A stretch of 64,000 nucleotides of DNA from Prosthecodimorpha staleyi (lineage in GTDB: Bacteria; Pseudomonadota; Alphaproteobacteria; Rhizobiales; Ancalomicrobiaceae). The stretch covers positions 62,001 to 126,000 of the forward strand of contig NZ_JAHHZF010000007.1 in NCBI RefSeq assembly GCF_018729455.1, given 5' to 3'. The notes under the pieces are model-generated. The model was given only the letters and a program-made list of their open reading frames with translations. It had not been told where the DNA came from and did no database searches. Positions 47,619-55,932 of this stretch are shown here, in pieces; position 1 is the stretch's first letter; every line of letters starts with the position of its first letter. The translations under genes and the position numbers were made by a program.

Positions 47619-48425
47619 TCAGGCGGCGTCCGAGGTCCGGAGCGCGCGATTGAAATCCACGTAGCCGACGACCGCGTGAATAAGTTCGTGTTCGGGTCCG
47701 TCTTCGCCGAACGGCGCCAGCGTCCAGGTCCAGCACGCATCCGGAACCGGCAGGCGATGGCCGCCGATCAGTTCGGCCGTCTCCAGCACCCGGCCGGCCC
47801 GATCGACCGTCCGCTGCTCGGTATCGGTCAGGAGGCAGACCCGGCCGCGGAAGCCGGCGAGCCCGGCGAGATGGCCGGCCACCAGGACCGGGGCGATCCC
47901 ATCCATGTCGGGCGCGTCAGCTGGCGGTAATGTAGCGATCGTGTGCGCTGCGGCAAGGTCTTCGTAGGCGAGCGGGATTTGGCTGAGGAGATTGGCCGAG
48001 ACGATCAGGTCGACTTCCGGGTCGGCGGCGAATTCGGCAAGCGGATCGCCCGACGGACGGCCGTCGGGCGCGAGGCCGGACAGATCGCGCGTGACCAGAA
48101 CCACGTTGCGATGCCGTGCCAGGCGCAAACGGACGATGCTCAGATGGACGACATCGACCAGAAGGACAGTTTCGAAGGCGGCGGCGAGCCTCGCCACGGG
48201 CACGTCGCGGGCAAGCCCGGAGCCGAGCACCACCACCTTGCGGCGCCGCGGCAGATCGGCCATGGCGCGCTCGACCACCGACCAGCATTGCCGATAATGG
48301 GGCGCCCAGGCGGCCGCGCAGCGACCGGCCCGCGACCAGAGATCGACGGCGGCCTTCAGATGGCCGAGCCGGCGATGGGCGGCCCGGCAGGGCGTGGTCA
48401 GGTAAACCAGGACTTCGGCAAGCAC
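47619..48425 (-). CDS. Rossmann-like protein of unknown function (possible methyltransferase fold)
   Basis: A 268-residue protein from a GTG at 48425, with GGAG about 8 bases upstream; the frame runs open to 48659 but that part is Arg-rich and non-homologous. Residues about 65-125 (KVVVLGSGLARDVPVARLA, TVLLVDVVHLSIVRLRLA, NVVLVTRDLSGLAPDG) show the beta-alpha-beta pattern and glycine motif of a class I methyltransferase fold, and VDLIVSANLLSQIPLAYEDL resembles motif IV. The catalytic role is unproven. Probably co-transcribed with the downstream ABC-2 permease gene, hinting at a polysaccharide-related job. Confidence 0.6.
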   Translation of the reverse strand: MLAEVLVYLTTPCRAAHRRLGHLKAAVDLWSRAGRCAAAWAPHYRQCWSVVERAMADLPRRRKVVVLGSGLARDVPVARLAAAFETVLLVDVVHLSIVRLRLARHRNVVLVTRDLSGLAPDGRPSGDPLAEFAADPEVDLIVSANLLSQIPLAYEDLAAAHTIATLPPADAPDMDGIAPVLVAGHLAGLAGFRGRVCLLTDTEQRTVDRAGRVLETAELIGGHRLPVPDACWTWTLAPFGEDGPEHELIHAVVGYVDFNRALRTSDAA

Positions 48426-48673
48426 GGCGGCTCCGGCTCGGCTTCGACGGGCGATTCGGTCGATCCGGGGCCAGTGTAGCGCCCCAGGCGACGGCGGTCC
48501 CGCGGCGGCGCTTTGCCGTAGGCGCCCCCGGAACCGGAGCCGCTTTCCTGTCCGGTCCGCAAAACGCGGCCGGCGGCGACAGGGGGTTTTCTGCGGCAAA
48601 AGCACCGGCGGGGCTGGTTGCCCAGAGCCTGACCGCCTACGTAGGATGCTCGAAGTCAACCGGACAGGAAGCC

Positions 48674-49324
48674 ATGACGACGACGCCCTCCGCCGATCCG
48701 TCCCCCGCCACCGGTCCGGCGACCGCCCCGCCGGCCCGCACGGGCACAGCCCGCGGCAAGGCGACGCTGCCGACCGGCGTCAAGCTGGCCATCGATTTCG
48801 GGCCGCTGCTGGTCTTCTTCCTGGCCTACCGCTTCTCGGACATCTTCATCGCCACCACCGCCTGCATGGTCGCCACGGCGGTGGCGGTGGCGGTCGCCTA
48901 TGCGCTGACCCGGCACCTGCCGGTGATGCTGTTGGTCACCGGCGCCGTCGTGATGATCTTCGGCGGGCTGACGATCTATCTGCACGACGACACCTTCTTC
49001 AAGATGAAGCCGACCATCATCTACGGCCTGTTTGGCATCGCGCTCGCCGTCGGGCTGGTGTTCGGGAAGTATCTCCTCTCGCATGTCTTCGAGTTCGCAA
49101 TTCGGCTCGATGCGGAGGGGTGGCGCAAGCTGACGGTACGCTGGTGCCTCTTCTTTTTCGCGATGGCGATCCTGAACGAACTGGTCTGGCGCAACGTGCC
49201 GCAGGCGCGCTGGGTCGACTTCAAATTCTTCGGGCTGCCGACGCTGACCTTCCTGTTCGCCATGGCGCAGATGCCGCTGATGCAGCGCCACACCGTCGAG
49301 GACGAGGGCGACACTCCGGCCTGA
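48674..49324 (+). CDS. yciB: inner membrane-spanning protein YciB (septation protein A family)
   Basis: A 216-residue protein with a 30-residue Pro/Ala-rich cytoplasmic N-terminus and five to six spans. Family signatures: KLAIDFGPLLVFFLAYRF, VTGAVVMIFGGLTIYLHDDTFFKMKPTIIY and LTVRWCLFFFAMAILNELVWRN near the C-terminal third. YciB acts in envelope and division-site homeostasis. Start ATG at 48674 has AGGAAG upstream. Monocistronic, convergent with the isomerase-like gene. Confidence 0.92.
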   Translation: MTTTPSADPSPATGPATAPPARTGTARGKATLPTGVKLAIDFGPLLVFFLAYRFSDIFIATTACMVATAVAVAVAYALTRHLPVMLLVTGAVVMIFGGLTIYLHDDTFFKMKPTIIYGLFGIALAVGLVFGKYLLSHVFEFAIRLDAEGWRKLTVRWCLFFFAMAILNELVWRNVPQARWVDFKFFGLPTLTFLFAMAQMPLMQRHTVEDEGDTPA

Positions 49325-49364
49325 CGGGCGCAGCATTAGCGGCCGGACAGGTCCGGGGCGCAGT

Positions 49365-50009
49365 TCAGCGGCGTGCGGAGGCGCCGTCATGTGTGCCGGC
49401 CGCCCAGGCGAGCGCCTCGTCGAGCCGGTCGTTGCCCCAGAACAGTTCGCCGTCGGCGGTGACGAAGCTCGGCGCGCCGAAGATGCCGTGGCGCTGGGCA
49501 TCCTCGGTGACGATCTTCAGCCGGTTCTTGATCGCCTCGTCGGCGCGGGCGCGGGCGACCAGCTGCTGGCCGGCCAGTCCCAGCCCGTCGAGCAGGGGCA
49601 CCAGCGTCTCGGCCTTGGAGACATCCCGCCCCTCGCCGAACTCGGCCGTGTAGACGGCGCGCGAAAAGGGCGCGACCCAGCCCTCCTGCGCGCCGATCAA
49701 GGCCAGACGCGCGGCCAGCAGGGTATTCTGCGGGAAGGGATCCGGGCGCCGGAACGGCAGCCCCGCCGCCGCGGCCGAGCGCTCCATGTCGCGCCACATG
49801 TAGCGGCCCTTGGCGGGATAGAGATTGAAGGGCGAGGTGGTCCAGCCCTGGCCGGCGAAGATCGGCCCGAGCAGGAAGGGGCGCCAGGTGATCGCGACCC
49901 CGGCCTCGGCGGCGGCGGCCTCGATCCGCATGGCGCTGAGATAGGAATAGGTCGAGGCGAATTCGTACCAGAATTCGACCGAGGACACGGGCTTCGGCGT
50001 GGCGACCAT
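49365..50009 (-). CDS. 2-hydroxychromene-2-carboxylate isomerase family protein (DsbA fold)
   Basis: A 214-residue kappa-class GST/DsbA-like protein. VEFWYEFASTYSYLSAMRIE near the N-terminus has the catalytic Ser/Thr region of HCCA isomerases in place of the CxxC of DsbA. ITWRPFLLGPIFAGQGWTTS and HGIFGAPSFVTADGELFWGNDRLDEAL are typical. Such enzymes isomerise ring-cleavage products of naphthalene-type degradation using glutathione, but many act on unknown substrates. Start at 50009 (MVATPKP). Confidence 0.85.
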   Translation of the reverse strand: MVATPKPVSSVEFWYEFASTYSYLSAMRIEAAAAEAGVAITWRPFLLGPIFAGQGWTTSPFNLYPAKGRYMWRDMERSAAAAGLPFRRPDPFPQNTLLAARLALIGAQEGWVAPFSRAVYTAEFGEGRDVSKAETLVPLLDGLGLAGQQLVARARADEAIKNRLKIVTEDAQRHGIFGAPSFVTADGELFWGNDRLDEALAWAAGTHDGASARR

Positions 50010-50314
50010 GCGCGACACTCTCCAGCACAACGGCGGTTTACGCCCGGGTCCGTCGGGATCCCGGCGGCGACGCGTCCGGGATCCCGACGGACACGAATCG
50101 TTTCCATGCCCCCGCTTCGAACTGTAGAGCCAGACGTGACCGCAAGGGAACATTTCCTGGGGATTCATCCCCGGTGCGACGGCCGCCGACCCGGCCGAAC
50201 GGCCGCCCCGCCCGGATCAATCGGCGATGCGCCGATCGGTTCCGCATTGCGCGCCCGATCCGAATGCGGTCCGGTGCGTTCATCGAGCCGCGACCCGATC
50301 GGGGGAGGATGCGC
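50010..50314. other. intergenic stretch with a long perfect inverted repeat
   Basis: 305 bp between two divergently transcribed genes. Apart from the 17-bp inverted repeat at 50048-50092, no gene or recognisable promoter was found; the open frames across it are shadows. Confidence 0.45.
50048..50092. repeat. 17-bp perfect inverted repeat
   Basis: Arms GTCCGTCGGGATCCCGG (50048-50064) and CCGGGATCCCGACGGAC (50076-50092) are exact reverse complements around an 11-base loop. Each arm also contains the self-complementary CGGGATCCCG. It lies between divergent starts, so it is not a terminator of either gene; operator or mobile palindrome are both possible. Confidence 0.8.
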
Positions 50315-51151
50315 ATGACCGACGAACCCGCCGCCGCGAGTGGTCCCGGCCCGGCCGACCGCCGGGCCCGCCGCAGGCTTGCCGACCGGCCGGTGCTGGC
50401 CTGTCTGGCCGCCACGCTGGCGGTCTCGCTCCTGTTCCTGGCCGTGCCGCAGCTCGATCGCACCGTCACAGCCCTCTTCTATGGCCCGGACGGCTTCGCA
50501 GCGGCGAGCAATCCCGGGCTGGTCGGGCTGCGGCTGGCCGGGCGGATCGTGACCCGGATCGCCATCATCGGCCTCGTCGTCCTGCTGCTCGCCAAGGTGC
50601 TGGTGCCGGACCGGGTCGCGCGGGTGCCGCTCAGGGCGCTCCTGTTCCTGGCCGCCAGCCTCGCCGTCGGGCCGGGGCTCGCCGTCAACCTGACCCTGAA
50701 ACAATATTGGCACCGGCCCCGGCCGGCCGAGACCGACCTCTATGGCGGCGATTTTCCCTTCGGCCTGCCCTGGATGCCGACCGGCGGCTGCGTCGCGGAC
50801 TGCTCGTTTCCGTCCGCGGAAGCCTCCGCGGCGATCTGGTGGGTGGCGGTCGCGCTGGTCGTGCCGGCGCGCTGGCGACGCGCCGCGACGGTCGCCGCCC
50901 TGCTGTGGGCGGCTGTGATCTCGCTCAACCGGATCGCCTTCGGCGGCCACTATCTGTCCGACGTGCTGATCGCCTGGTGCCTGACGCTGACGCTGGTCTT
51001 CGTGCTGCGCGACCTGATCCTGATCCGCCTGCCCGAGCCGGCCGTCGCGTGCCTGGAGGCCGGGTTGGCGCGGCTCGGCGGCCGCCGCGGCGGGCCACCG
51101 GGCGGCGAAACCGGGCCAGGGCGCGCGGATCGGGAACCACCCTTGCCTTGA
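50315..51151 (+). CDS. PAP2 family phosphatase (lipid phosphatase)
   Basis: A 278-residue membrane phosphatase with about six spans. Motif 1 is [10 protein letters not shown] (K-x6-RP). Motif 2, normally PSGH, reads FPSAEAS, so the usual His is Glu, as in some LpxE-like lipid A phosphatases. Motif 3 is [13 protein letters not shown] with the catalytic His. [15 protein letters not shown] before motif 2 also recalls that subgroup. The start at 50315 is 6 bases past GGGGGAGG; the ATG at 50309 directly abuts it and is less likely. It probably removes phosphate from a lipid on the periplasmic face. Confidence 0.83.
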   Translation: MTDEPAAASGPGPADRRARRRLADRPVLACLAATLAVSLLFLAVPQLDRTVTALFYGPDGFAAASNPGLVGLRLAGRIVTRIAIIGLVVLLLAKVLVPDRVARVPLRALLFLAASLAVGPGLAVNLTLKQYWHRPRPAETDLYGGDFPFGLPWMPTGGCVADCSFPSAEASAAIWWVAVALVVPARWRRAATVAALLWAAVISLNRIAFGGHYLSDVLIAWCLTLTLVFVLRDLILIRLPEPAVACLEAGLARLGGRRGGPPGGETGPGRADREPPLP

Positions 51152-51176
51152 CAGGCGCGCCCGGGCCTGTAAGGCC
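51148..51176 (+). promoter_or_regulatory. weak candidate promoter of argG
   Basis: TTGACA overlapping the PAP2 gene stop, 57 bp before the argG ATG. No good -10 box stands at the right distance, and ACAGGC/GCCTGT could instead form a hairpin. Low confidence. Confidence 0.25.
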
Positions 51177-51209
51177 GTTGCGATCCTAGTCTTAGACCGC
51201 GAGAGATCC

Positions 51210-52436
51210 ATGTCAGCCGGTAGCGTCAAGAAGGTCGTGCTCGCCTATTCGGGCGGCCTCGACACGTCGATCATCCTCAAGTGGCTGCAGGTCACCTATG
51301 GCTGCGAGGTCGTGACCTTCACGGCCGATCTCGGCCAGGGCGAGGAGCTGGAGCCGGCGCGCAAGAAGGCCGAGATGCTCGGCATCAAGGAGATCTTCAT
51401 CGACGACCTGCGCGAGGAATTCGTGCGGGACTTCGTCTTCCCGATGTTCCGCGCCAATGCGCAGTACGAGGGTCTCTACCTGCTCGGCACCTCGATCGCC
51501 CGGCCGCTGATCGCCAAGCGCCAGATCGAGATCGCCCGCGCGGTCGGCGCCGACGCGGTCTGCCATGGCGCGACCGGCAAGGGCAACGACCAGGTCCGCT
51601 TCGAGCTGACCTATTATGCGCTGCAGCCCGACATCACCGTGATCGCGCCCTGGCGCGAATGGGACTTCAAGAGCCGCGAGGCCTTGATCGACTTCGCCGA
51701 GAAGAACCAGATTCCGATCGCCAAGGACAAGCGCGGCGAGGCGCCCTTCTCGGTCGACGCGAACCTGCTGCACTCCTCCTCGGAGGGCAAGGTGCTCGAG
51801 GATCCGTGGATCACGCCGCCGGAATATGTCCACATGCGCACCATCTCGCCCGAGGATGCGCCCGACAAGGCAACCGAGATCGAGATCGAGTTCGAGAAGG
51901 GCGATCCGGTGGCGATCGACGGCGAGCGCCTGTCGCCGGCCGCGCTGCTGACCAAGCTCAACGAGCTCGGCAAGGCCAACGGCATCGGCCGGCTCGACCT
52001 GGTCGAGAACCGCTATGTCGGCATGAAATCGCGCGGCGTCTACGAGACCCCCGGCGGCACCATCCTCCTGCAGGCCCATCGCGGCATCGAGTCGATCACG
52101 CTCGATCGCGGCGCCGGCCACCTGAAGGACGAGCTGATGCCGCGCTATGCGGAGCTTGTCTATTACGGTTTCTGGTACAGCCCCGAGCGCGAGATGCTGC
52201 AGGCGCTGATCGACAAGAGCCAGGAGATGGTCACCGGCACCGTCCGTGTGAAGCTCTACAAGGGCAATGTCATCGTCACCGGCCGCAAGTCGCCCTACTC
52301 GCTCTACGACCAGGACCTGGTCACCTTCGAAGAAGGCAAGGTCGCCTACGACCACCGCGATGCCGCCGGCTTCATCAAGCTCAACGCCCTGCGCCTGCGG
52401 ACGCTCGGCAAGCGGCGGATGAAGTTCGACAACTGA
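51210..52436 (+). CDS. argG: argininosuccinate synthase
   Basis: A 408-residue cytoplasmic enzyme joining citrulline and aspartate with ATP, the penultimate step of arginine synthesis. The PP-loop is [13 protein letters not shown] (residues 9-21). The [14 protein letters not shown] segment binds citrulline and aspartate, and [15 protein letters not shown] and [14 protein letters not shown] are highly conserved. Length equals the class average (about 400). Monocistronic here; the stop is followed directly by AT-richer DNA with a two-gene cassette. Confidence 0.97.
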   Translation: MSAGSVKKVVLAYSGGLDTSIILKWLQVTYGCEVVTFTADLGQGEELEPARKKAEMLGIKEIFIDDLREEFVRDFVFPMFRANAQYEGLYLLGTSIARPLIAKRQIEIARAVGADAVCHGATGKGNDQVRFELTYYALQPDITVIAPWREWDFKSREALIDFAEKNQIPIAKDKRGEAPFSVDANLLHSSSEGKVLEDPWITPPEYVHMRTISPEDAPDKATEIEIEFEKGDPVAIDGERLSPAALLTKLNELGKANGIGRLDLVENRYVGMKSRGVYETPGGTILLQAHRGIESITLDRGAGHLKDELMPRYAELVYYGFWYSPEREMLQALIDKSQEMVTGTVRVKLYKGNVIVTGRKSPYSLYDQDLVTFEEGKVAYDHRDAAGFIKLNALRLRTLGKRRMKFDN

Positions 52437-52506
52437 GAGTTGGCTACTGGTTTATTGACAAACAATCCGAGAGGCGGCGTTATGGCGCGCCTTTCGGAGT
52501 TTGCCC

Positions 52507-52992
52507 ATGAAATTGTTGCCTCCACAATCATTTTTCGACCTCAGCTATGACGATGCCTATTCGGACGCAGCAAGCGCCAAGCTTGCTTTGGATTTCGATG
52601 GCGCCATTCGGGATCGATTTCTAGCGAAAATCAGTTTTCACGGCGTGATTCAAGACGAAGAATTCGACAGGATTTCCAATGATATTGAGGATCTGATCAA
52701 GAGGACGATCAATCCGCAGATCAAGTCCGCGATTGCCAACCGCAATCCGAACTTTACTGCCGAGGAAGGCCGGGGACGTGCCACTCGCTGCGTAGATCTC
52801 ATCTCGCCACGAGGCGAAGATGCGTTGTGGCCGATCACCAAGGCTTTGGTGGAAGAGGTCTATCCGGCCGAACCCGGCGAGAAGGCCGCCGATTTCCATC
52901 GGAAGCGCACAACAAGCTGCATGATCATTTTGCGATCGGCACACAAGGCGTTCCAGAGCGAAATCGCCAAAGCGGCTGGACGCAACACGTGA
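52507..52992 (+). CDS. hypothetical soluble protein, first gene of an AT-richer cassette
   Basis: A 161-residue protein without recognised family. Predicted mostly helical and charged, with VIQDEEFDRISNDIEDLIKRTI in the middle and FHRKRTTSCMIILRSAHKAFQ near the C-terminus; no signal or membrane segment. ATG at 52507 is 8 bases after GGAG. Codon third positions are much less GC-rich than in flanking argG, suggesting recent acquisition. Its stop overlaps the GTG of a membrane-protein gene by 4 bp, so the two are a coupled pair. Confidence 0.65.
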   Translation: MKLLPPQSFFDLSYDDAYSDAASAKLALDFDGAIRDRFLAKISFHGVIQDEEFDRISNDIEDLIKRTINPQIKSAIANRNPNFTAEEGRGRATRCVDLISPRGEDALWPITKALVEEVYPAEPGEKAADFHRKRTTSCMIILRSAHKAFQSEIAKAAGRNT

Positions 52993-53495
52993 GTTCCAAA
53001 TTGAACTGGATCCGCCTGCGTCGCTTCTGCCGGGATCCGTTCATCGAGCGGACCGCTCTCGGATTGCTCGCTCTGCTATCTGCCCTGATGGCGCTGAAGT
53101 CGAAACTCGAAGTTGATGCCGCGCCGGAGATCGACCGAATCGATCCGTCCCTGCTGCTTTGGGCAGCGCGATTTTACGGCGTTTTCTTCCTGTTCTGGTT
53201 CTTGAGCCACATGGTATTTCTTCTCGCAGCACCGCGTTTGGTTTTCGACTACAACAACAAGGAGCAATACCTCGATGCCTCATTGAAGATTCACAGCTCC
53301 ATTGAAAAGAATCTCACTGAACAACGAGACAAATATATACAAATCTGGAATGAAGAAATAAACAAATCAAAGCCCGGACAGTATCTTACAATTGTTCTGC
53401 AATCCACCGCGCTTCTATCCTTTCTAGCGTCGCTGATTTTTGTGTTTCTCCTGATGCGAAAGCCGGTCCTGTATGTCCTTGGCTTGGCCGGTTGA
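52989..53495 (+). CDS. hypothetical membrane protein, second gene of the cassette
   Basis: A 168-residue protein from a GTG coupled to the previous stop (GTGA). Three hydrophobic regions: about 20-40 (TALGLLALLSALMALKS), 52-83 (LLLWAARFYGVFFLFWFLSH) and 132-168 (LTIVLQSTALLSFLASLIF, possibly two spans). Between the second and third is a charged helical loop (about 85-130: EQYLDASLKIHSSIEKNLTE and on). AT-rich codon use like its partner. No family recognised; membrane partner of the soluble protein is the natural guess. Confidence 0.65.
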   Translation: MSSKLNWIRLRRFCRDPFIERTALGLLALLSALMALKSKLEVDAAPEIDRIDPSLLLWAARFYGVFFLFWFLSHMVFLLAAPRLVFDYNNKEQYLDASLKIHSSIEKNLTEQRDKYIQIWNEEINKSKPGQYLTIVLQSTALLSFLASLIFVFLLMRKPVLYVLGLAG

Positions 53496-53613
53496 ATCGA
53501 GTGGATTCCTGTCCCGTCAGACGCTCGGCCAAGAAGCGCCCGATCTCTTCGCCAGCGATTTCGGCGCGCCGGACGAGCCGGTCTGCTTCTTGGTCTGAAT
53601 GACGAGCGGTCAT
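53386..53613 (-). CDS. possible small hydrophilic protein (doubtful)
   Basis: A 75-codon frame on the opposite strand, whose end overlaps the 3' end of the membrane-protein gene by 110 bp. The ATG at 53613 has GGAGA 8-12 bases upstream, and the first 35 residues (HSDQEADRLVRRAEIAGEE) could form a helix. The tail is low-complexity. No family recognised; may be spurious. Confidence 0.25.
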   Translation of the reverse strand: MTARHSDQEADRLVRRAEIAGEEIGRFLAERLTGQESTRFNRPSQGHTGPAFASGETQKSATLERIEARWIAEQL

Positions 53614-53738
53614 GACGGCGTCTCCGGCTTCACGGTTCCACACAAGTGAAACACGATGGCCGCCCCGCGACTACAGACCCTGCGTGCAAAAGGAATCGCC
53701 ATGGTTGCAATTCCTTACCGCAGCTGCACACAATCACT

Positions 53739-55097
53739 CTAGCTCTGGGTCCTCTGACCCGCCTTCGGCGCCAGCAGGGCGGCGGCCAGCGCGATGGCCA
53801 TCATGGCGGGCAGGATGGTGCCGATGGCGGTGACGGGATCGCCGAACAGGGCGGCCGCGAGGCTGCCGAGGAGGCCGCCGCCCATCTGCATGAAGCCGAG
53901 TAGCGCCGCGGCGGCGCCGGCCATGTGCGGGAAGGGCGCCAGCGCGCCGGTCGACGGGCCGGGCATGATCAGGGCGAGCGAGAAGGCGTAGACGCCGATC
54001 GGCAGCATCACGGTGACGAAGGTCGGCGGCACGCTGCGCATCAGCACGGCGAGCACCAGCGCGGCGGCGAGGCCGAGCAGGATGCCGGGCATGACCAGCC
54101 GGTTGGCGTCGAAGCGGATCAGGAGCTTGCGCATGATCAGGCCGCCGGCCGCGAAGGACAGCGACTGCGCCATCATGCCGAAGCCGAACTGGGTCGGCGT
54201 CAGGCCGGCGCGGTCGATCAGCACGAAGGGCAGCATGGTGCCGAGCGCGTAGAGTGCACCGATGCCGGCGCCGAGCACCGTCGACGGCACGATGAAACGC
54301 GGATCGACGATCAGCCGGCCATAGACGGCGATCAGCCGGAACGGATGGACCAGGGCGGGATCGGGCCGGCGGTTGGTCTCCGGCATGGCGAACATGACGA
54401 GGCCGATGACCACGGCGCCGTAGAGCACCATCAGGCCGAAGATGGCGTGCCAGCCGAGCAGTTCGAGCGTGATGCCGCCGATCGTCGGCGACAGGGCCGG
54501 GCCGATCGCCAGCATGATGCCGATCGTGTTCATGATGCGGGCGGCATCCTGGCCGGTGAACAGGTCGCGCACGATGGCCCGCGCGATGGCGACGCCGGCG
54601 GCAGCGCCGATCCCCTGCAAGAGGCGAGCGGCGAGCAGGATGTCGACCGTCGGCGCCCACAGGGCGAGCGCCGAGGCGACGAGATAGAGCAGCATGAAGG
54701 CGAGCGTCACCGGCCGCCGGCCATAGGCGTCCGAGAGCGGGCCGCAGACCAGCTGGGCCAGCGCGAAGCCGGTGAAATAGGCGGTCAGGGTCAGCTTGAC
54801 GGTGGCGATCGTGGTGCCGAAGGCGGCGACCAGCGTCGGCATGGCCGGGGTATAGAGCGCCATCGAGATCGGGCCGAGCGCGACCAGGATGGCGCCGAGA
54901 ACCGCCGTGCGGCTCGCCGACATGGCCGGAGGGGCCGCGGCGGCGTCTGCCGCGATCGGATCGAGCGAGGGCGTCAGGGCCGCGTCGGCCTCCGCCATGC
55001 CGGCCGCGGCGAGCGGCTCGGCGGAGACCGGGTCGGGCGTCGCGGGTTCGGCTTCGGGGATCGAGGCGGCGGCGGCAGGCTTGAAAGGCATGTTCAT
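53739..55097 (-). CDS. MFS multidrug exporter, Bcr/CflA family
   Basis: A 452-residue proton-driven efflux pump with 12 predicted spans after a 60-residue Ala/Pro/Glu-rich cytoplasmic extension, unusually long for Bcr/CflA (about 400). The MFS motif A is LVCGPLSDAYGRRPV, and the Bcr-type motif C region is MNTIGIMLAIGPALSPTIGG. LYTPAMPTLVAAFGTT in span 1 is also diagnostic. Start overlaps the MarR stop by 4 bp, so the regulator and pump are one operon. Confidence 0.9.
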   Translation of the reverse strand: MNMPFKPAAAASIPEAEPATPDPVSAEPLAAAGMAEADAALTPSLDPIAADAAAAPPAMSASRTAVLGAILVALGPISMALYTPAMPTLVAAFGTTIATVKLTLTAYFTGFALAQLVCGPLSDAYGRRPVTLAFMLLYLVASALALWAPTVDILLAARLLQGIGAAAGVAIARAIVRDLFTGQDAARIMNTIGIMLAIGPALSPTIGGITLELLGWHAIFGLMVLYGAVVIGLVMFAMPETNRRPDPALVHPFRLIAVYGRLIVDPRFIVPSTVLGAGIGALYALGTMLPFVLIDRAGLTPTQFGFGMMAQSLSFAAGGLIMRKLLIRFDANRLVMPGILLGLAAALVLAVLMRSVPPTFVTVMLPIGVYAFSLALIMPGPSTGALAPFPHMAGAAAALLGFMQMGGGLLGSLAAALFGDPVTAIGTILPAMMAIALAAALLAPKAGQRTQS

Positions 55098-55624
55098 GCG
55101 GCGGAGGCTCCCCGGTCGCTTCCCAGACCGTCGAGATTGGTACGGATGCGGCGCAGGAGGTCGCGCAGCGCGTCGACCTCGCTCTCGGCGAAACCGGCGG
55201 TGACCTCGGCCTTGACGGCCGCGCCGATCTCGATCAGCCGCGCCACGGTCGGGGCGGCTTCCGGCGTGGTGCGGATCAGCTTGGCGCGGCGGTCGGCCGG
55301 ATCGGGCAGGCGCCGGATCAGGCCGCGCGCCTCGAGGCGATCGAGAAAGCCGACCAGCGTCATCGGCTCGATGCGCATGGTCTCGGCCAGCGCCGCCTGT
55401 CGTGCGCCTTCGAGGCGGGCGATGCTGACCAGGGTGCGGGCCTCCGCGGCGGTGAAGTCGTAGCCGGCCGCCTTCAGGGCGCATTCGAGCCGCCGCCAGA
55501 ACAGGCGCGTCACGTCGGACAGGATGACGGCGATGGATTCCTCGGCCGAGCCGGGAGCGGGAAGGCCGCATATGGGCTGCGGTGGGGCGCCGATCGAGGG
55601 ATCGGCGGGCATTTCGGATATCAT
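55094..55624 (-). CDS. MarR family transcriptional regulator
   Basis: A 176-residue winged-helix repressor. The DNA-binding core is FTAAEARTLVSIARLEGARQAALAETMRIEPMTLVGFLDRLEARGLI (about 58-104), followed by the wing PDPADRRAKLIRTT. It has a flexible Pro-rich N-terminus of about 25 residues. Together with the coupled Bcr/CflA-type pump it forms the usual drug-inducible auto-repressed unit. ATG at 55624. Confidence 0.9.
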   Translation of the reverse strand: MISEMPADPSIGAPPQPICGLPAPGSAEESIAVILSDVTRLFWRRLECALKAAGYDFTAAEARTLVSIARLEGARQAALAETMRIEPMTLVGFLDRLEARGLIRRLPDPADRRAKLIRTTPEAAPTVARLIEIGAAVKAEVTAGFAESEVDALRDLLRRIRTNLDGLGSDRGASAA

Positions 55625-55932
55625 GACGGTTTCCAGATGATCAGGCTGCCTTAATATATGGACCCAAGACGACCTGTCGATCCCGCACCGCCGCATGGCT
55701 CGACTGCGTGCCGGTGCGGGATCCCGGGGTTCGGATCGGAAGCCGGGAGAGATCGATCGGAGCGGCCGTCATCGCCGCGTCACGCGGAGCGGGCCTCACT
55801 GTCGCGGCGGTTCGCCTTGCGGCGCAGCATGGAAAAGGTTATGCACAGCGCCAAATTCCCAGATCGACCGACGACCTCGAAGGAACGCGGTACGGGCCCG
55901 GAGCAACGGGCGTGCCGCGGCGAAGGATTTCC

